Of a DNA stretch of 50,181 bases, positions 16,147 to 25,710 are shown in pieces. A program made the position numbers and the translations under genes. The stretch's first letter is position 1. Each line of letters begins with the position of its first letter. The notes below the pieces were generated by a model. The model was not told the DNA's origin. It saw only the letters and a list, made by a program, of their open reading frames with translations, and made no database searches. The DNA is from Streptococcus gallolyticus (lineage in GTDB: Bacteria > Bacillota > Bacilli > Lactobacillales > Streptococcaceae), in assembly GCF_003337175.1 (NCBI RefSeq), contig NZ_NETH01000014.1, positions 1 to 50,181 of the forward strand, read 5' to 3'.

Positions 16147-17890
16147 AACTTTACTAGCACAGGTGAAGGAGTACAAAACGCCATCTTTACTAGCTCCTTT
16201 GTGTGCCGCTTTGGAAGTTTTCTTCGACATGTCAATTCCCTTTGTGATTTCGAAATTGATTGACCAAGGGATTCAGGCAGGAAATCTTGCGGTAGCCATG
16301 AAATATGGTTTGTTTATGTTACTTTTGGCTATTTGTGGTTTGACGACAGGTTTCCTAGCAGGGAAATTTGCGGCGCAGGCCTCAGCTGGTTTTGCTGCTA
16401 ATTTGCGTGAAGGAATGTATGACAATATTCAAACATTTGCCTTCTCAAATATTGATAAATACAGCACGGCTGGTCTTGTAACACGTATGACGACTGACGT
16501 GACAAACGTGCAAAATGCTTACCAAATGATTATTCGTGTGGTTGTCAGAGCACCGTTAACAATCATTTTCAGTATATTTATGTGTTTTGTGGTTGACCGT
16601 CAATTGAGTTTGATTTTCCTTCTTGCTGTTATCATCTTGGCGGCTTCATTGCTGTTCATCATGCGTAAAGCAATGCCTGCATTTAACTATGTTTTCCGTA
16701 AATACGATGATTTGAATGCCAGTGTTCAAGAAAATATTTCTGGTATTCGTGTGGTAAAAGCCTTTGTCCGTGAAGAGCATGAAAATGCAAAATTCACTAA
16801 GGCTGCTGAAAACATTTACCGTCTCTTTGTCAAAGCGGAAAAAATTGTTATTTTCAATAACCCAATCATGATGTTTATCATTTTTGCTTGTATGATTTGT
16901 TTGTCTTGGTTTGGGGCTCGCTTTATCGTAGCTGGTAGTTTAACAACAGGTGAATTAACATCACTTCTTTCTTATATCTTTGCCATGATGATGTCACTCA
17001 TGATGTTATCAATGATTATGGTTATGATTTCAATGAGTATGGCTAGTGCGGAGCGTATTTCAGAAGTTCTTAACGAAAAAGCTGACATTGTTAATCCTGA
17101 AAATCCATTGATGGAAGTTTCAGACGGAAGCATTACTTTTGACCATGTGCATTTTTCTTACAAACACGGCGGTGGCGAAGAAGTGCTTTCTGATATTAAT
17201 TTGAGCGTTAAATCTGGTGAAATCATTGGTGTTATCGGTGGAACTGGTTCTGGTAAGACCTCATTTGCCAACTTAATTTCACGTCTTTATGATGTTGATT
17301 CTGGTTCAATTAAAGTTGGTGGACGTGATGTTCGCGAATACGATTTGGAAGTTCTTCGTGACCAAGTAGCGGTTGTTCTTCAGAAAAACGTCCTTTTCTC
17401 AGGGACTATTTTGGATAACCTTCGTTGGGGAAATGAAAATGCGACAGATGAAGAATGTATGGAAGCATGCCGTCAAGCTTGTGCAGATGAATTTATCGAA
17501 CGCTTCCCAGACAAATACAACACTTGGATTGAACAAGGTGGTAGCAACGTTTCTGGTGGCCAAAAACAACGCCTTTGTATTGCCCGTGCATTGTTGAAAA
17601 AACCAAAAGTATTGATTCTGGATGACTCAACAAGTGCCGTTGATACTGCAACAGATGCGAATATTCGCCAATCATTTGCTGAAACGATTCCTGGGACAAC
17701 GAAAATCATTATCGCCCAACGTATTTCAAGTGTGCAACACGCCGATAAGATTTTGGTACTTGATGATGGTAAGATTTCAGGATTTGCAAGTCATGATGAA
17801 TTATTGAAAACAAATGCTATCTACCGTGAAATCAACGATGTTCAACAACAAGGTGGCGGCGATTTTGATGCGGAAGGAGGTAGCAATTAA
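16139..17890 (+). CDS. Multidrug-type ABC exporter half-transporter, subunit 1
   Basis: About 583 residues from ATG 16139, which is 8 nt after AGAGG; GTG 16130 and ATG 16133 lie too close to that site. A type-I exporter membrane domain (six helices, about 15-305) is fused to an ABC domain: Walker A GGTGSGKTS near 366, signature VSGGQKQR near 468, Walker B LILDDSTSAVD. The Walker B glutamate is replaced by aspartate (DDS), the degenerate site expected in one half of a heterodimeric exporter such as LmrCD or PatAB. The partner is the next gene. Confidence 0.88.
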   Translation: MIKTLLAQVKEYKTPSLLAPLCAALEVFFDMSIPFVISKLIDQGIQAGNLAVAMKYGLFMLLLAICGLTTGFLAGKFAAQASAGFAANLREGMYDNIQTFAFSNIDKYSTAGLVTRMTTDVTNVQNAYQMIIRVVVRAPLTIIFSIFMCFVVDRQLSLIFLLAVIILAASLLFIMRKAMPAFNYVFRKYDDLNASVQENISGIRVVKAFVREEHENAKFTKAAENIYRLFVKAEKIVIFNNPIMMFIIFACMICLSWFGARFIVAGSLTTGELTSLLSYIFAMMMSLMMLSMIMVMISMSMASAERISEVLNEKADIVNPENPLMEVSDGSITFDHVHFSYKHGGGEEVLSDINLSVKSGEIIGVIGGTGSGKTSFANLISRLYDVDSGSIKVGGRDVREYDLEVLRDQVAVVLQKNVLFSGTILDNLRWGNENATDEECMEACRQACADEFIERFPDKYNTWIEQGGSNVSGGQKQRLCIARALLKKPKVLILDDSTSAVDTATDANIRQSFAETIPGTTKIIIAQRISSVQHADKILVLDDGKISGFASHDELLKTNAIYREINDVQQQGGGDFDAEGGSN

Positions 17891-19766
17891 TGGCTCAAAC
17901 CAAAAAGAAATTAATAAACAAGATACGCTAAAACGTGTGTTGGCTTATGTCTTGAAAAATTATAAATGGCGCTTCTTGCTAGTATTGTTTTTGATTTTAG
18001 TAACAGCGCTTTGTATGGTACGCTTTAGTTTGTTCATGCAAACATTGATTGATAGTTATATTACACCTCTTTTAGCTGCTAAAAATCCAGAGTTTTCAGG
18101 GTTAGCGCACGCTATTTTTCAATTAATCATTATTGGTATCATTGGTGTTTTAAGTTCTTACACTTATAACCGTTTGATGGTTTATGTTGGACAAGGAACA
18201 ATGCGTCGTATTCGTATTGATTTGTTCACTCATATGGAACGCTTGCCAATCAAATACTTTGATACACATGCCCACGGTGATATTATGTCTATCTATACTA
18301 ACGATGTTGATACGCTTCGTCAGTTGATTAGCCAAAGTATTCCGCAAGTGGTCAATTCATTCTTTTCAATTGTGGTGACTTTTACAAGCATGCTTATTCT
18401 TAACGTGCCATTGTCAATGTTATCACTATTTATGGTTGTGATTTTGCTAACTGTTGCGCGTAAAATCGCTTCGCAATCGTCTAAACATTTCCATAACCAA
18501 CAAAATGACCTTGGTCGTGTCAATGGTTTCATTGAAGAAATGATGGACGGTCAAAAAGTGGTTAAAGTTTTCAATCATGAAGAACGTGCTAAAGAAGATT
18601 TCCGAAAAATCAACCAACAGCTCCGCTATTCTGCCACAAATGCCAATATCTATGCTAATATTTTGATGCCAGTATCAGCTAATATTGGACATATTTCCTA
18701 TGTACTTTGTGCCATGCTTGGGGCAACTCTAGCACTTCATGGTTATGCCGGATTGACTTTGGGAACATTGGTGTCTTTCCTAGCGCTTAACCGTAGTTTT
18801 ACAAACCCGATTACACAAATCAGTCAACAAATCAACTCAGTTATCATGGCGATGGCTGGTGCTGACCGTGTCTTTAACCTACTTGATGCCGAAGTGGAAA
18901 CAGATGAAGGTTATGTTGAATTGGTCAATGCTACTGAGGACGCTGCTGGTAATCTTCAAGAAGTTGAAGAAACAACTGGTATGTGGGCTTGGAAACATCC
19001 ACACGAAGACGGGACTGTGACTTATCACAAGCAAGAAGGTCGTGTAACCTTCTCAGATGTAACCTTTGGTTATAACGATGATAAAATGGTTTTACATGAC
19101 ATTAATTTATTTGCGGAACCTGGTCAAAAAATTGCCTTTGTTGGGTCAACTGGTGCTGGTAAAACAACCATTACAAACTTGATTAATCGTTTTTACGATA
19201 TTCAAGAAGGTAAGATTCATTACGACGGTATTAACATTCGTAAAATCAAAAAAGCTGATCTTCGTCGTAGTTTAGGGATTGTATTGCAAGATACGCACCT
19301 CTTTACAGGAACGGTTATGGATAATATCCGTTACGGACGTTTGAATGCGACTGATGACGAATGTATTGCTGCGGCTAAGTTAGCTAATGCACATGATTTC
19401 ATTAAACGTTTGCCAGAAGGTTACGATACCATTTTGACAGGTGACGGAAGTAATTTATCTCAAGGACAACGTCAATTGCTTGCGATTGCACGTGCAGCCG
19501 TGGCAAATCCACCTGCTTTGATTTTGGATGAAGCAACATCATCAATCGATACGCGTACCGAAGTTCACGTCCAAGAAGGTATGGATGCGTTGATGAAAGG
19601 TCGTACAACCTTTGTTATCGCTCACCGCTTGTCAACAGTTCGCAATGCGGATTGTATCATGGTTCTTGAACAAGGACGTATCATCGAACGTGGTAACCAC
19701 GACGAATTGATTGCGCAAAAAGGTCGTTATTACCAACTTTACACAGGTAACGCCATTAGTGAATAG
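17890..19766 (+). CDS. Multidrug-type ABC exporter half-transporter, subunit 2 (apparent frameshift at codon 6)
   Basis: The natural start, ATG 17890 (GGAGG 9 nt upstream, overlapping the stop of subunit 1), gives MAQTKKKLINKIR then stops. Adding one A to the run at 17902-17906 yields MAQTKKEINKQDTLKRVLAY and an intact protein of about 625 residues: membrane domain at about 25-310, then Walker A GSTGAGKTT, signature LSQGQRQL, and Walker B LILDEATSSID with the catalytic Glu. It would therefore be the catalytic half of the heterodimer. As written the gene lacks a usable start. Options are sequence error, an OFF state of a slippery tract, or ribosomal -1 shifting on AAA-AAG. Confidence 0.85.
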
Positions 19767-19795
19767 CTGAATTAAATCATTGTTAAAATTTATTA

Positions 19796-19829
19796 GAATA
19801 ACCTCTTTTACTAGGTTATTCTTTTTTAT
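19796..19829 (+). terminator. Terminator of the marR-ABC operon
   Basis: AGAATAACCT and AGGTTATTCT form a perfect 10-bp stem followed by TTTTTT. Confidence 0.9.
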
Positions 19830-20100
19830 ATTTTTATTTATCAAGCTAAGTAGGAGAGAACATTAGCATTTATAGTGTAGATATTTTATGTCAACCTTAA
19901 TAAATATTTCGTTGATATTTTTAGAATTTGTTATTGACTGCATAAGAAATTTTTCTATTCGTTTGCTTAAGAAATATCTTTTTCAAACGTTCTATCAGTA
20001 AGTGGTTGTAATTGTTTATTTTACTATTTACTTGATAAGGAGCTATCTAGGTACTGTTTTTTAGTTTAATTTTAATAACTATACAAGTGGTTATCATAAA
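19830..20100. other. AT-rich intergenic stretch without recognisable gene
   Basis: No ORF with a ribosome site or protein-like composition was seen on either strand. The following 120 bp hold the RpiR control region. Confidence 0.5.
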
Positions 20101-20201
20101 TTCTAAAACTAGTTTTAGAAAAAAGCATAAAAAAAGAAAAAGCAGAAAGTAGTTTCTGGATTTCTGAAACTATTGAAATAAAAAAGTGTAAGCGCTATAA
20201 T
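20101..20201 (+). promoter_or_regulatory. Control region of the rpiR-nanE-PTS operon: two dyads, cre and promoter
   Basis: A perfect 20-bp palindrome TTCTAAAACTAGTTTTAGAA lies at 20101-20120. TAGTTTC-N9-GAAACTA lies at 20150-20172, ending just before -35 TTGAAA (20173-20178). A 17-bp spacer leads to -10 TATAAT (20196-20201). Within the spacer and -10, TGTAAGCGCTATAA (20187-20200) matches the CcpA cre consensus except for one terminal base. Expected behaviour is RpiR control plus carbon catabolite repression. Confidence 0.75.
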
Positions 20202-20222
20202 TGATAGTGGGAGGTGTTTCTT

Positions 20223-21052
20223 GTGGATAAAACATTAAAAAAATAGAGTCTGTCATAGAATCATATTGGGATTCTATGACAGATACTGAACAAAAAATTG
20301 CACATTTTTTTATCACTAATACCTCGGAAAAAGATGTGAGTTCTGGCGCAATTTGTCAACGTTTACATGTATCAAAAGCTAGTTTGACACGTTTTGCTAA
20401 AAAATGTGGTTTTAGTGGTTACAGAGAATTTATTTTTTCTTATCAGGAATCTAAATTACATTTAAAAGGGGAGTCAAGCACCTTAAAAAATAATGTAACT
20501 AAGAGGGTTATGGCAGACTATGAGCAATTGCTAGAAAAGACCTATTCAGTGATTGATGAACAGCAACTCACACGGATTACACGCCTGATTGAAGAAGCTA
20601 ACCGTATATATCTTTATGGTAAGGGGAGCTCGGCTCAAGCTTTGAAAGAGATGAAGACACGTTTTATGAGGTTGGGCTTTGATTTTGATATTGTAACAGA
20701 TAATGATGAACTGGTATGGTCTAGTATGTTAGTGGGACCAGATTGTTTGGTTATTGCAGCATCTCTGTCAGGAAAAACCAAATCTGTGATAAATGCTCTG
20801 ATGACTGCTAAGGAAAAGGGAGCTAAGACGGTTTTAATGACAACCCAAATTGTTACTCAAAGAGATGATTCTTGGGATGAATTAGTTTTATTGGCTTCAC
20901 GAGATAACTTATCTTATGGGAATCGTATTTCACCACAATTTCCAATTTTATTGTTGATTGACTGCTTATTTGCTTACCAATTAGCAGTTAATCAAGATGA
21001 AAAACAAAAACGTTATCACAAAACGATTATTTCTTATAAGGAGGAATTATGA
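20223..21052 (+). CDS. RpiR/MurR-family sugar-phosphate regulator (apparent frameshift near start)
   Basis: GTG 20223, 8 nt after GGGAGG, reads MDKTLKK then TAG because the A run at 20237-20243 has seven bases. An eighth A would join it to IESVIESYWDSMTDTEQKIAHFF and the rest. The protein then has the RpiR HTH (SGAICQRLHVSKASLTRFAKKCGFSGYREF) and a SIS domain (YLYGKGSSAQALKEM, ASLSGKTKSVINAL). As written only ATG 20276 gives an uninterrupted protein (258 residues) lacking the first helix and a ribosome site. It probably responds to an amino-sugar phosphate, given the nanE and PTS genes that follow. Confidence 0.82.
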
Positions 21053-21756
21053 CAAAAAAAGAGTACCTTTTACAACAACTTAAGGGGGGAGTAGTTATTT
21101 CCTGCCAAGCTTTACCAGGCGAGCCTATGTATTCGGAAAAAGGAGGAGTTATGCCGCTTTTTGCTAAGGCAGCCGCACAAGCAGGTGCTGTTGGGATTAG
21201 AGCTAATGGAATTCGTGATATTACAGAGATTAAAGAAGCGGTAGATTTACCGATTATCGGTCTTATTAAAAAAAATTATGAGAATGCTAATGTTTTTATT
21301 ACGCCGACTATGGATGAAATTGATGCATTAGTAGAGACAAAGGTTGATATTATTGCTTTGGATGCAACGACATCTAGTCGACCTAATGGTCAGACTTTAG
21401 AAGAGTTCGTGATTCAAATTAGACAGTCTTACCCAGAACAATTATTAATGGCTGACTGTTCAACCATGGATGAAATGATAGTTGCAGATAAAGTAGGTTT
21501 TGATTTTATTGGAACTACCTTAGTTGGTTATACTAAACAAAGTCAAGATTTAGCAATTGAATCTAATGATTTTGAAATTATTAGAAAAGCTGTTGGAGTT
21601 TTGGAGACACCAGTGATTGCTGAAGGAAATATTAATACACCAAGTAAGGTTAGACGTGTTTTACAACTAGGTGTTCATACAGTAGTTGTCGGCTCTGCTA
21701 TCACACGACCATTGGTGATTGCAAAACCATTTATTGAGGCAACGAATATAGATTAA
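21049..21756 (+). CDS. nanE: N-acetylmannosamine-6-phosphate 2-epimerase
   Basis: 235-residue TIM-barrel enzyme that converts ManNAc-6-P to GlcNAc-6-P. The family pattern is complete: GGVVISCQALPGEPMY at the start, AVGIRANGIRDI, LPIIGLIKKNY, DIIALDATTSSRPNG, LLMADCSTMDE, and the phosphate-binding VIAEGNINTP and VVVGSAITRP. The ribosome site AAGGAGG is ideal, and the ATG overlaps the RpiR stop (ATGA). Usually found with sialate lyase and ManNAc kinase; neither is here, so the phosphorylated substrate most simply comes from the PTS transporter that follows. Confidence 0.93.
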   Translation: MTKKEYLLQQLKGGVVISCQALPGEPMYSEKGGVMPLFAKAAAQAGAVGIRANGIRDITEIKEAVDLPIIGLIKKNYENANVFITPTMDEIDALVETKVDIIALDATTSSRPNGQTLEEFVIQIRQSYPEQLLMADCSTMDEMIVADKVGFDFIGTTLVGYTKQSQDLAIESNDFEIIRKAVGVLETPVIAEGNINTPSKVRRVLQLGVHTVVVGSAITRPLVIAKPFIEATNID

Positions 21757-21774
21757 ATTGAAGGGAGACATTCT

Positions 21775-23274
21775 ATGTTTAAGAAATTTTCACGTTTAGG
21801 TCAAGCGTTTATGTTGCCTATTTCTATTTTACCTGTAGCAGGTTTATTGTTAGGAATTGGTGGTGCTCTATCTAATCCTAATGCTATTGCTCAATTTCCA
21901 CTTTTAGGTCAAGAATGGTTGCAGGCCATCTTTTCTGTCATGAGTGGAGCAGGTGGTGCTGTTTTTAATAACATTGCTTTAATTTTTAGTATTGGTGTGG
22001 CTGTTGGTCTTGCGGATTCTGATAAAGGGACAGCAGGCTTATCAGGTGGAGTAGCTTATCTGGTCTATACAGCAACTATCAGTAGTTTATTACAACTCTT
22101 TTCCGCAGAAGGTGCTACTATTGATACAGGCGTTTTAGGTGCACTAGTTATTGGTTATGTAGTCTCTATTCTTCATAATAAATATCGCCGGATTGAATTA
22201 CCAGCTTATCTAGGTTTCTTTGGTGGTTCACGTTTTATTCCCATTATCTCTTCTTTAGTTGCTATTGTGATTGGTAGTATTTTCTATGTTATTTGGCCAC
22301 CTGTACAAAATCTTCTCGTTTCATTGGGAGAAGCTATTGCTACAATGGGAAGTTTTGGTTCTTTCTTATATGGCTTCTTTCTGAGATTAACGGGTGCTGT
22401 TGGTTTACACCATACCATTTATCCTATGTTTTGGTACACTTCTTTGGGTGGTGTTGAAGAGGTTGCTGGTAAGACGATTCAAGGTGCACAAAATATTTTC
22501 TTTGCTCAGTTGGCAAATCCTAATCATACCGGTCTCTTTACTTATGGTACACGCTTCTTTGCAGGACGTTTTGCGACCATGATGTTTGGTCTTCCAGCAG
22601 CTTGTTTGGCGATGTATCATTCCATTCCAAAAGCTAATCGTAAAGCTAATGGCTCCTTTTACTTTAGTAGCGGTTTAACGTCATTCTTAACTGGTATTAC
22701 AGAACCTATTGAATTTTCTTTCTTATTTGTAGCCCCATGGCTTTATGTTGTACATGCTTTCTTAGATGGTCTGTCTTTCTTTGTTGCTGATTTGTTATCT
22801 ATTCGTATTGGTAACTCCTTTTCAGGAGGTATCATTGACTTCTTACTTTTTGGTGTTCTACAAGGAAATGACAAAACGAATTGGCTCTTAGTGTTACCAG
22901 TGGGATTAGTTTGGGCAGGAATTTACTATGTAGTCTTTCGTTTCCTGATCAGTAGATTTAAAGTTGCTATTCCAGGAATGGTTATGAATGAGAAGACTTC
23001 TGTACAGGCATCTAAAGAAAATTCTTCTTTGACAGAAAATTCTATAAATATCATAGAGGCGCTTGGTGGCGAATCTAATATTGAACATGTCACGGCTTGT
23101 GCAACACGTTTGCGGGTGTCTTTAATAGATAGTCAGAAAGTTGATAAAGAAACGTTAAAAGCAATTGGAGCTACAGCGATTTTAGATGTAGATAATGGTA
23201 TCCAAGCGGTTTATGGTGGAAAAGCTATCCTTTATAGCCAAGAGATTAATGAAATTTTAGGCAAAGAGGTATAA
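21775..23274 (+). CDS. PTS EIICB of the glucose/N-acetylglucosamine superfamily, probably for N-acetylmannosamine
   Basis: 499 residues: an EIIC membrane domain (about 1-400, with the conserved FLTGITEPIEFSFLF loop) followed by an EIIB domain with the phosphocysteine in HVTACATRLRV (Cys442). No EIIA domain is attached, so a soluble EIIA-Glc from elsewhere must donate phosphate. It sits 18 nt after nanE behind GGGAG. Import would deliver a 6-phosphorylated amino sugar, and ManNAc-6-P is the one that makes nanE useful. MurNAc or GlcNAc are alternatives, but there is no murQ here and GlcNAc would not need NanE. Confidence 0.85.
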   Translation: MFKKFSRLGQAFMLPISILPVAGLLLGIGGALSNPNAIAQFPLLGQEWLQAIFSVMSGAGGAVFNNIALIFSIGVAVGLADSDKGTAGLSGGVAYLVYTATISSLLQLFSAEGATIDTGVLGALVIGYVVSILHNKYRRIELPAYLGFFGGSRFIPIISSLVAIVIGSIFYVIWPPVQNLLVSLGEAIATMGSFGSFLYGFFLRLTGAVGLHHTIYPMFWYTSLGGVEEVAGKTIQGAQNIFFAQLANPNHTGLFTYGTRFFAGRFATMMFGLPAACLAMYHSIPKANRKANGSFYFSSGLTSFLTGITEPIEFSFLFVAPWLYVVHAFLDGLSFFVADLLSIRIGNSFSGGIIDFLLFGVLQGNDKTNWLLVLPVGLVWAGIYYVVFRFLISRFKVAIPGMVMNEKTSVQASKENSSLTENSINIIEALGGESNIEHVTACATRLRVSLIDSQKVDKETLKAIGATAILDVDNGIQAVYGGKAILYSQEINEILGKEV

Positions 23275-23278
23275 TGAT

Positions 23279-23308
23279 TAAAAGCTTTGATTAATTTCAA
23301 GGCTTTTT
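23279..23308 (+). terminator. Terminator of the nanE-PTS operon
   Basis: AAAAGCTTTGA and TTCAAGGCTTTT pair around TTAAT with one G-T pair and one bulge, followed by TT. The intron fragment begins 3-5 nt later. Confidence 0.75.
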
Positions 23309-23310
23309 TA

Positions 23311-23515
23311 GTGTACGACGGGCATGTTGTACATATGGAGTGAAAGTCCTCTATAGTGACCCGCTGCCGGTGAACATAATAGTGACTCCCAATATTGATG
23401 ATTGTGAGGTATCGGGGAGGGATGTGAATTAACCTGATTGAGCTGAAAGTTATAACGTATGTATGATGTTAGGTTTATTAATCTAAGGTATCTCATAGAC
23501 AACGAAACAAGAAAA
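23311..23515 (+). mobile_element. Group II intron 5' fragment (domain I only)
   Basis: The sequence begins GTGTACGACGGGCATG and continues with GGAGTGAAAGTCC, CCGGTGAACATAATAGTG, GAGCTGAAAGTTATAACG and ends near CTCATAGACAACGAAAC. This resembles the 5' end and domain I of bacterial group II introns: a GUGYG-type start, GGxUGAAAGUCC, and a closing AACGAAAC-like strand. Neither an intron-encoded reverse transcriptase nor domain V/VI follows, so it is a truncated, inactive copy. It starts directly after an intrinsic terminator, the preferred target of class IIC introns. About 200 bp remain; the 3' boundary is approximate. Confidence 0.7.
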
Positions 23516-23596
23516 TCATTCGATATAAATAGTCAAGAAAAAATTATTACGTTTAATCTTTGAAAATATGCTAAATGTCTCTTTTTACGCCACTTT

Positions 23597-23658
23597 TTAA
23601 AAACGTTTTCAAATTTTCGGTTAAATTATTTGTGATTTGAGCAATAATATTTTATGAT
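23597..23658 (+). promoter_or_regulatory. cre site and promoter of pdhABCD
   Basis: TTAAAAACGTTTTCA (23597-23611) matches the CcpA cre consensus at all but one fixed position. It lies just upstream of -35 TTGTGA (23630-23635), a 17-bp spacer and -10 TATGAT (23653-23658). A cre upstream of the -35 can mean activation as well as repression. Confidence 0.65.
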
Positions 23659-23691
23659 TAATGCACTAGGAAAAGATATTTGGAGGGCAGT

Positions 23692-24660
23692 ATGATGAGT
23701 TTGTCTCAAGAACAATATATAGATATGTATCTCAAAATGCAGCGTATTCGTGAGTTTGATATGCGCATTAATAAGTTAGTCCGACGTGGTTTTGTCCAAG
23801 GCATGACACACTTTTCAGTTGGGGAAGAAGCGGCAAGTGTTGGGGCAATAGCACATTTGACTTATGATGATATTATTTTTTCAAATCACCGTGGGCATGG
23901 GCAATGTATTGCTAAAGACATGGATTTAAATAAAATGATGGCTGAACTCGCTGGCAAGGTGACTGGTGTGTCAAAAGGTCGTGGTGGTTCCATGCATTTG
24001 GCAGATTTTGAAAAAGGCAATTATGGTACAAATGGTATTGTTGGCGGTGGTTATGCGCTTGCTGTTGGTGCAGCGTTGACACAAGATTATAAAAAAACGG
24101 ACAACATTGTTGTTGCCTTTTCTGGTGACGGTGCGACAAATGAGGGTTCTTTTCATGAATCCGTAAACTTAGCAGCTACTTGGGGATTACCTGTTATTTT
24201 CTTTATTATCAATAATCGCTATGGTATTTCGATGGATATTACGAGAGCGACCAATACACCGCATCTCTACACACGGGCTGAAGCTTATGGTATTCCTGGT
24301 TTTTATTGCGAAGATGGCAATGATGTTCTAGCGGTTTATGAGACAATGGGTAAAGCGGTTGACCACGTGCGTTCTGGAAATGGTCCAGCCATTGTTGAGG
24401 TAGAATCTTACCGTTGGTTTGGGCATTCGACAGCTGATGCAGGTAAATACCGTAGTAAAGAGGAGGTTGATGGCTGGAAGAAAAAAGACCCACTTGTCAA
24501 ATTCCGTACGTATTTGACTGAAAATCATTTGGCAAGCCATGACGAATTGGATGCTATTGATGCGCAAGTGGTTAAAGAAATTGATGATGCTTACACATTT
24601 GCTCAAAATAGCCCTGAACCAGATTTGTCAGTAGCATTTGAAGATGTCTGGGTAGATTAG
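23692..24660 (+). CDS. pdhA: Pyruvate/acetoin dehydrogenase E1 alpha subunit
   Basis: 322 residues from ATG 23692; a second ATG at 23695 is equally near GGAGG. This thiamine-diphosphate enzyme half decarboxylates pyruvate (or acetoin) and loads the acyl group onto lipoate. The ThDP-binding motif GDGATNEGSFHESVNLAATWGLPVIFFIINN is complete (GDG...NN). The phosphorylation-loop region HLYTRAEAYGIPG and the C-terminal YRWFGHSTADAG are also typical of the family. Streptococcal genomes call it pdhA or acoA. First gene of pdhABCD, behind a cre and promoter. Confidence 0.9.
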   Translation: MMSLSQEQYIDMYLKMQRIREFDMRINKLVRRGFVQGMTHFSVGEEAASVGAIAHLTYDDIIFSNHRGHGQCIAKDMDLNKMMAELAGKVTGVSKGRGGSMHLADFEKGNYGTNGIVGGGYALAVGAALTQDYKKTDNIVVAFSGDGATNEGSFHESVNLAATWGLPVIFFIINNRYGISMDITRATNTPHLYTRAEAYGIPGFYCEDGNDVLAVYETMGKAVDHVRSGNGPAIVEVESYRWFGHSTADAGKYRSKEEVDGWKKKDPLVKFRTYLTENHLASHDELDAIDAQVVKEIDDAYTFAQNSPEPDLSVAFEDVWVD

Positions 24661-24691
24661 GCAGCTTTTTAATCACAAGAGGAGAAAGACA

Positions 24692-25696
24692 ATGACTGAA
24701 ACAAAACAAATGGCATTACGTGAAGCTGTCAATCTTGCGATGACAGAAGAAATGCGAAAAGATGATACGATTTTTCTCATGGGAGAAGATGTTGGCATTT
24801 ACGGTGGCGACTTTGGAACGTCTGTCGGTATGTTTGAGGAGTTTGGACCTGAACGTATCAAGGATACACCGATTTCAGAAGCAGCTATTGCAGGAAGTGC
24901 CATTGGCGCTGCGATAACGGGGCTTCGTCCGATTGTTGATGTGACCTTTATGGATTTTATCACTATTGCCCTTGATGCCATTGTTAATAACGGCGCTAAA
25001 AATAATTATATGTTTGGTGGTGGTTTGAAAACGCCAGTAACCTTTCGTGTAGCATCTGGTTCTGGTATCGGTTCAGCGGCGCAACATTCGCAGTCTCTGG
25101 AAGCTTGGTTAACCCATATTCCTGGTATTAAGGTTGTTGCTCCAGGGAATGCTAATGATGCTAAAGGGCTTTTAAAATCAGCCATTCGTGATAATAATAT
25201 TGTTATTTTCATGGAGCCAAAGGCGCTTTATGGCAAGAAAGAGGAAGTGAACTTGGATTCTGATTTTTATTTGCCGCTTGGAAAAGGTGATATTAAGCGT
25301 GAGGGAACTGATTTGACCATTGTTTCTTATGGTCGTATGTTGGAGCGTGTTCTTCAAGCAGCCGATGAAGTAGCAGCTGATGGCATTAGCGTTGAAGTGG
25401 TTGACCCACGGACACTTATTCCACTTGACAAGGACTTGATTATCAATTCGGTGAAAAAGACTGGGAAGCTCATGTTGGTTAATGACGCTTACAAGACAGG
25501 TGGTTTTATTGGAGAAATAGCTGCGCTGGTTACGGAAAGTGAAGCTTTTGATTACCTTGATTATCCGATTGTACGTTTGGCAAGCGAAGATGTGCCAGTA
25601 CCATACGCACGTGTTTTAGAACAGGGCATTTTGCCAGACCTTGCTAAGATTAAAGCAACCATTTATAAAATGGCACGCAATGGTCGTGATGCCTAA
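24692..25696 (+). CDS. pdhB: Pyruvate/acetoin dehydrogenase E1 beta subunit
   Basis: 334 residues with the transketolase-type pyrimidine-binding domain (about 1-180, with FLMGEDVGIYGGDFGTS and the catalytic Glu region RIKDTPISEAAIAG) and the C-terminal E1-beta domain (about 195-320, GRMLERVLQAADE, SVEVVDPRTLIPLD). It forms the alpha2beta2 E1 with PdhA. The ribosome site GAGGAGAAA lies 5 nt before the ATG and 31 nt after pdhA. Nothing unusual in length or motifs. Confidence 0.92.
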   Translation: MTETKQMALREAVNLAMTEEMRKDDTIFLMGEDVGIYGGDFGTSVGMFEEFGPERIKDTPISEAAIAGSAIGAAITGLRPIVDVTFMDFITIALDAIVNNGAKNNYMFGGGLKTPVTFRVASGSGIGSAAQHSQSLEAWLTHIPGIKVVAPGNANDAKGLLKSAIRDNNIVIFMEPKALYGKKEEVNLDSDFYLPLGKGDIKREGTDLTIVSYGRMLERVLQAADEVAADGISVEVVDPRTLIPLDKDLIINSVKKTGKLMLVNDAYKTGGFIGEIAALVTESEAFDYLDYPIVRLASEDVPVPYARVLEQGILPDLAKIKATIYKMARNGRDA

Positions 25697-25710
25697 GGGA
25701 GGTATTTTCT

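Noticed and set aside
17814-17889. Earlier start for ABC exporter subunit 2 inside subunit 1
   Set aside because: It would add 25 residues read out of frame from subunit 1, without family resemblance or ribosome site. A frameshift after ATG 17890 is the better explanation.
23912-24606. Minus-strand ORFs opposite pdhA
   Set aside because: They are shadows of a strongly conserved enzyme gene with complete motifs on the plus strand.
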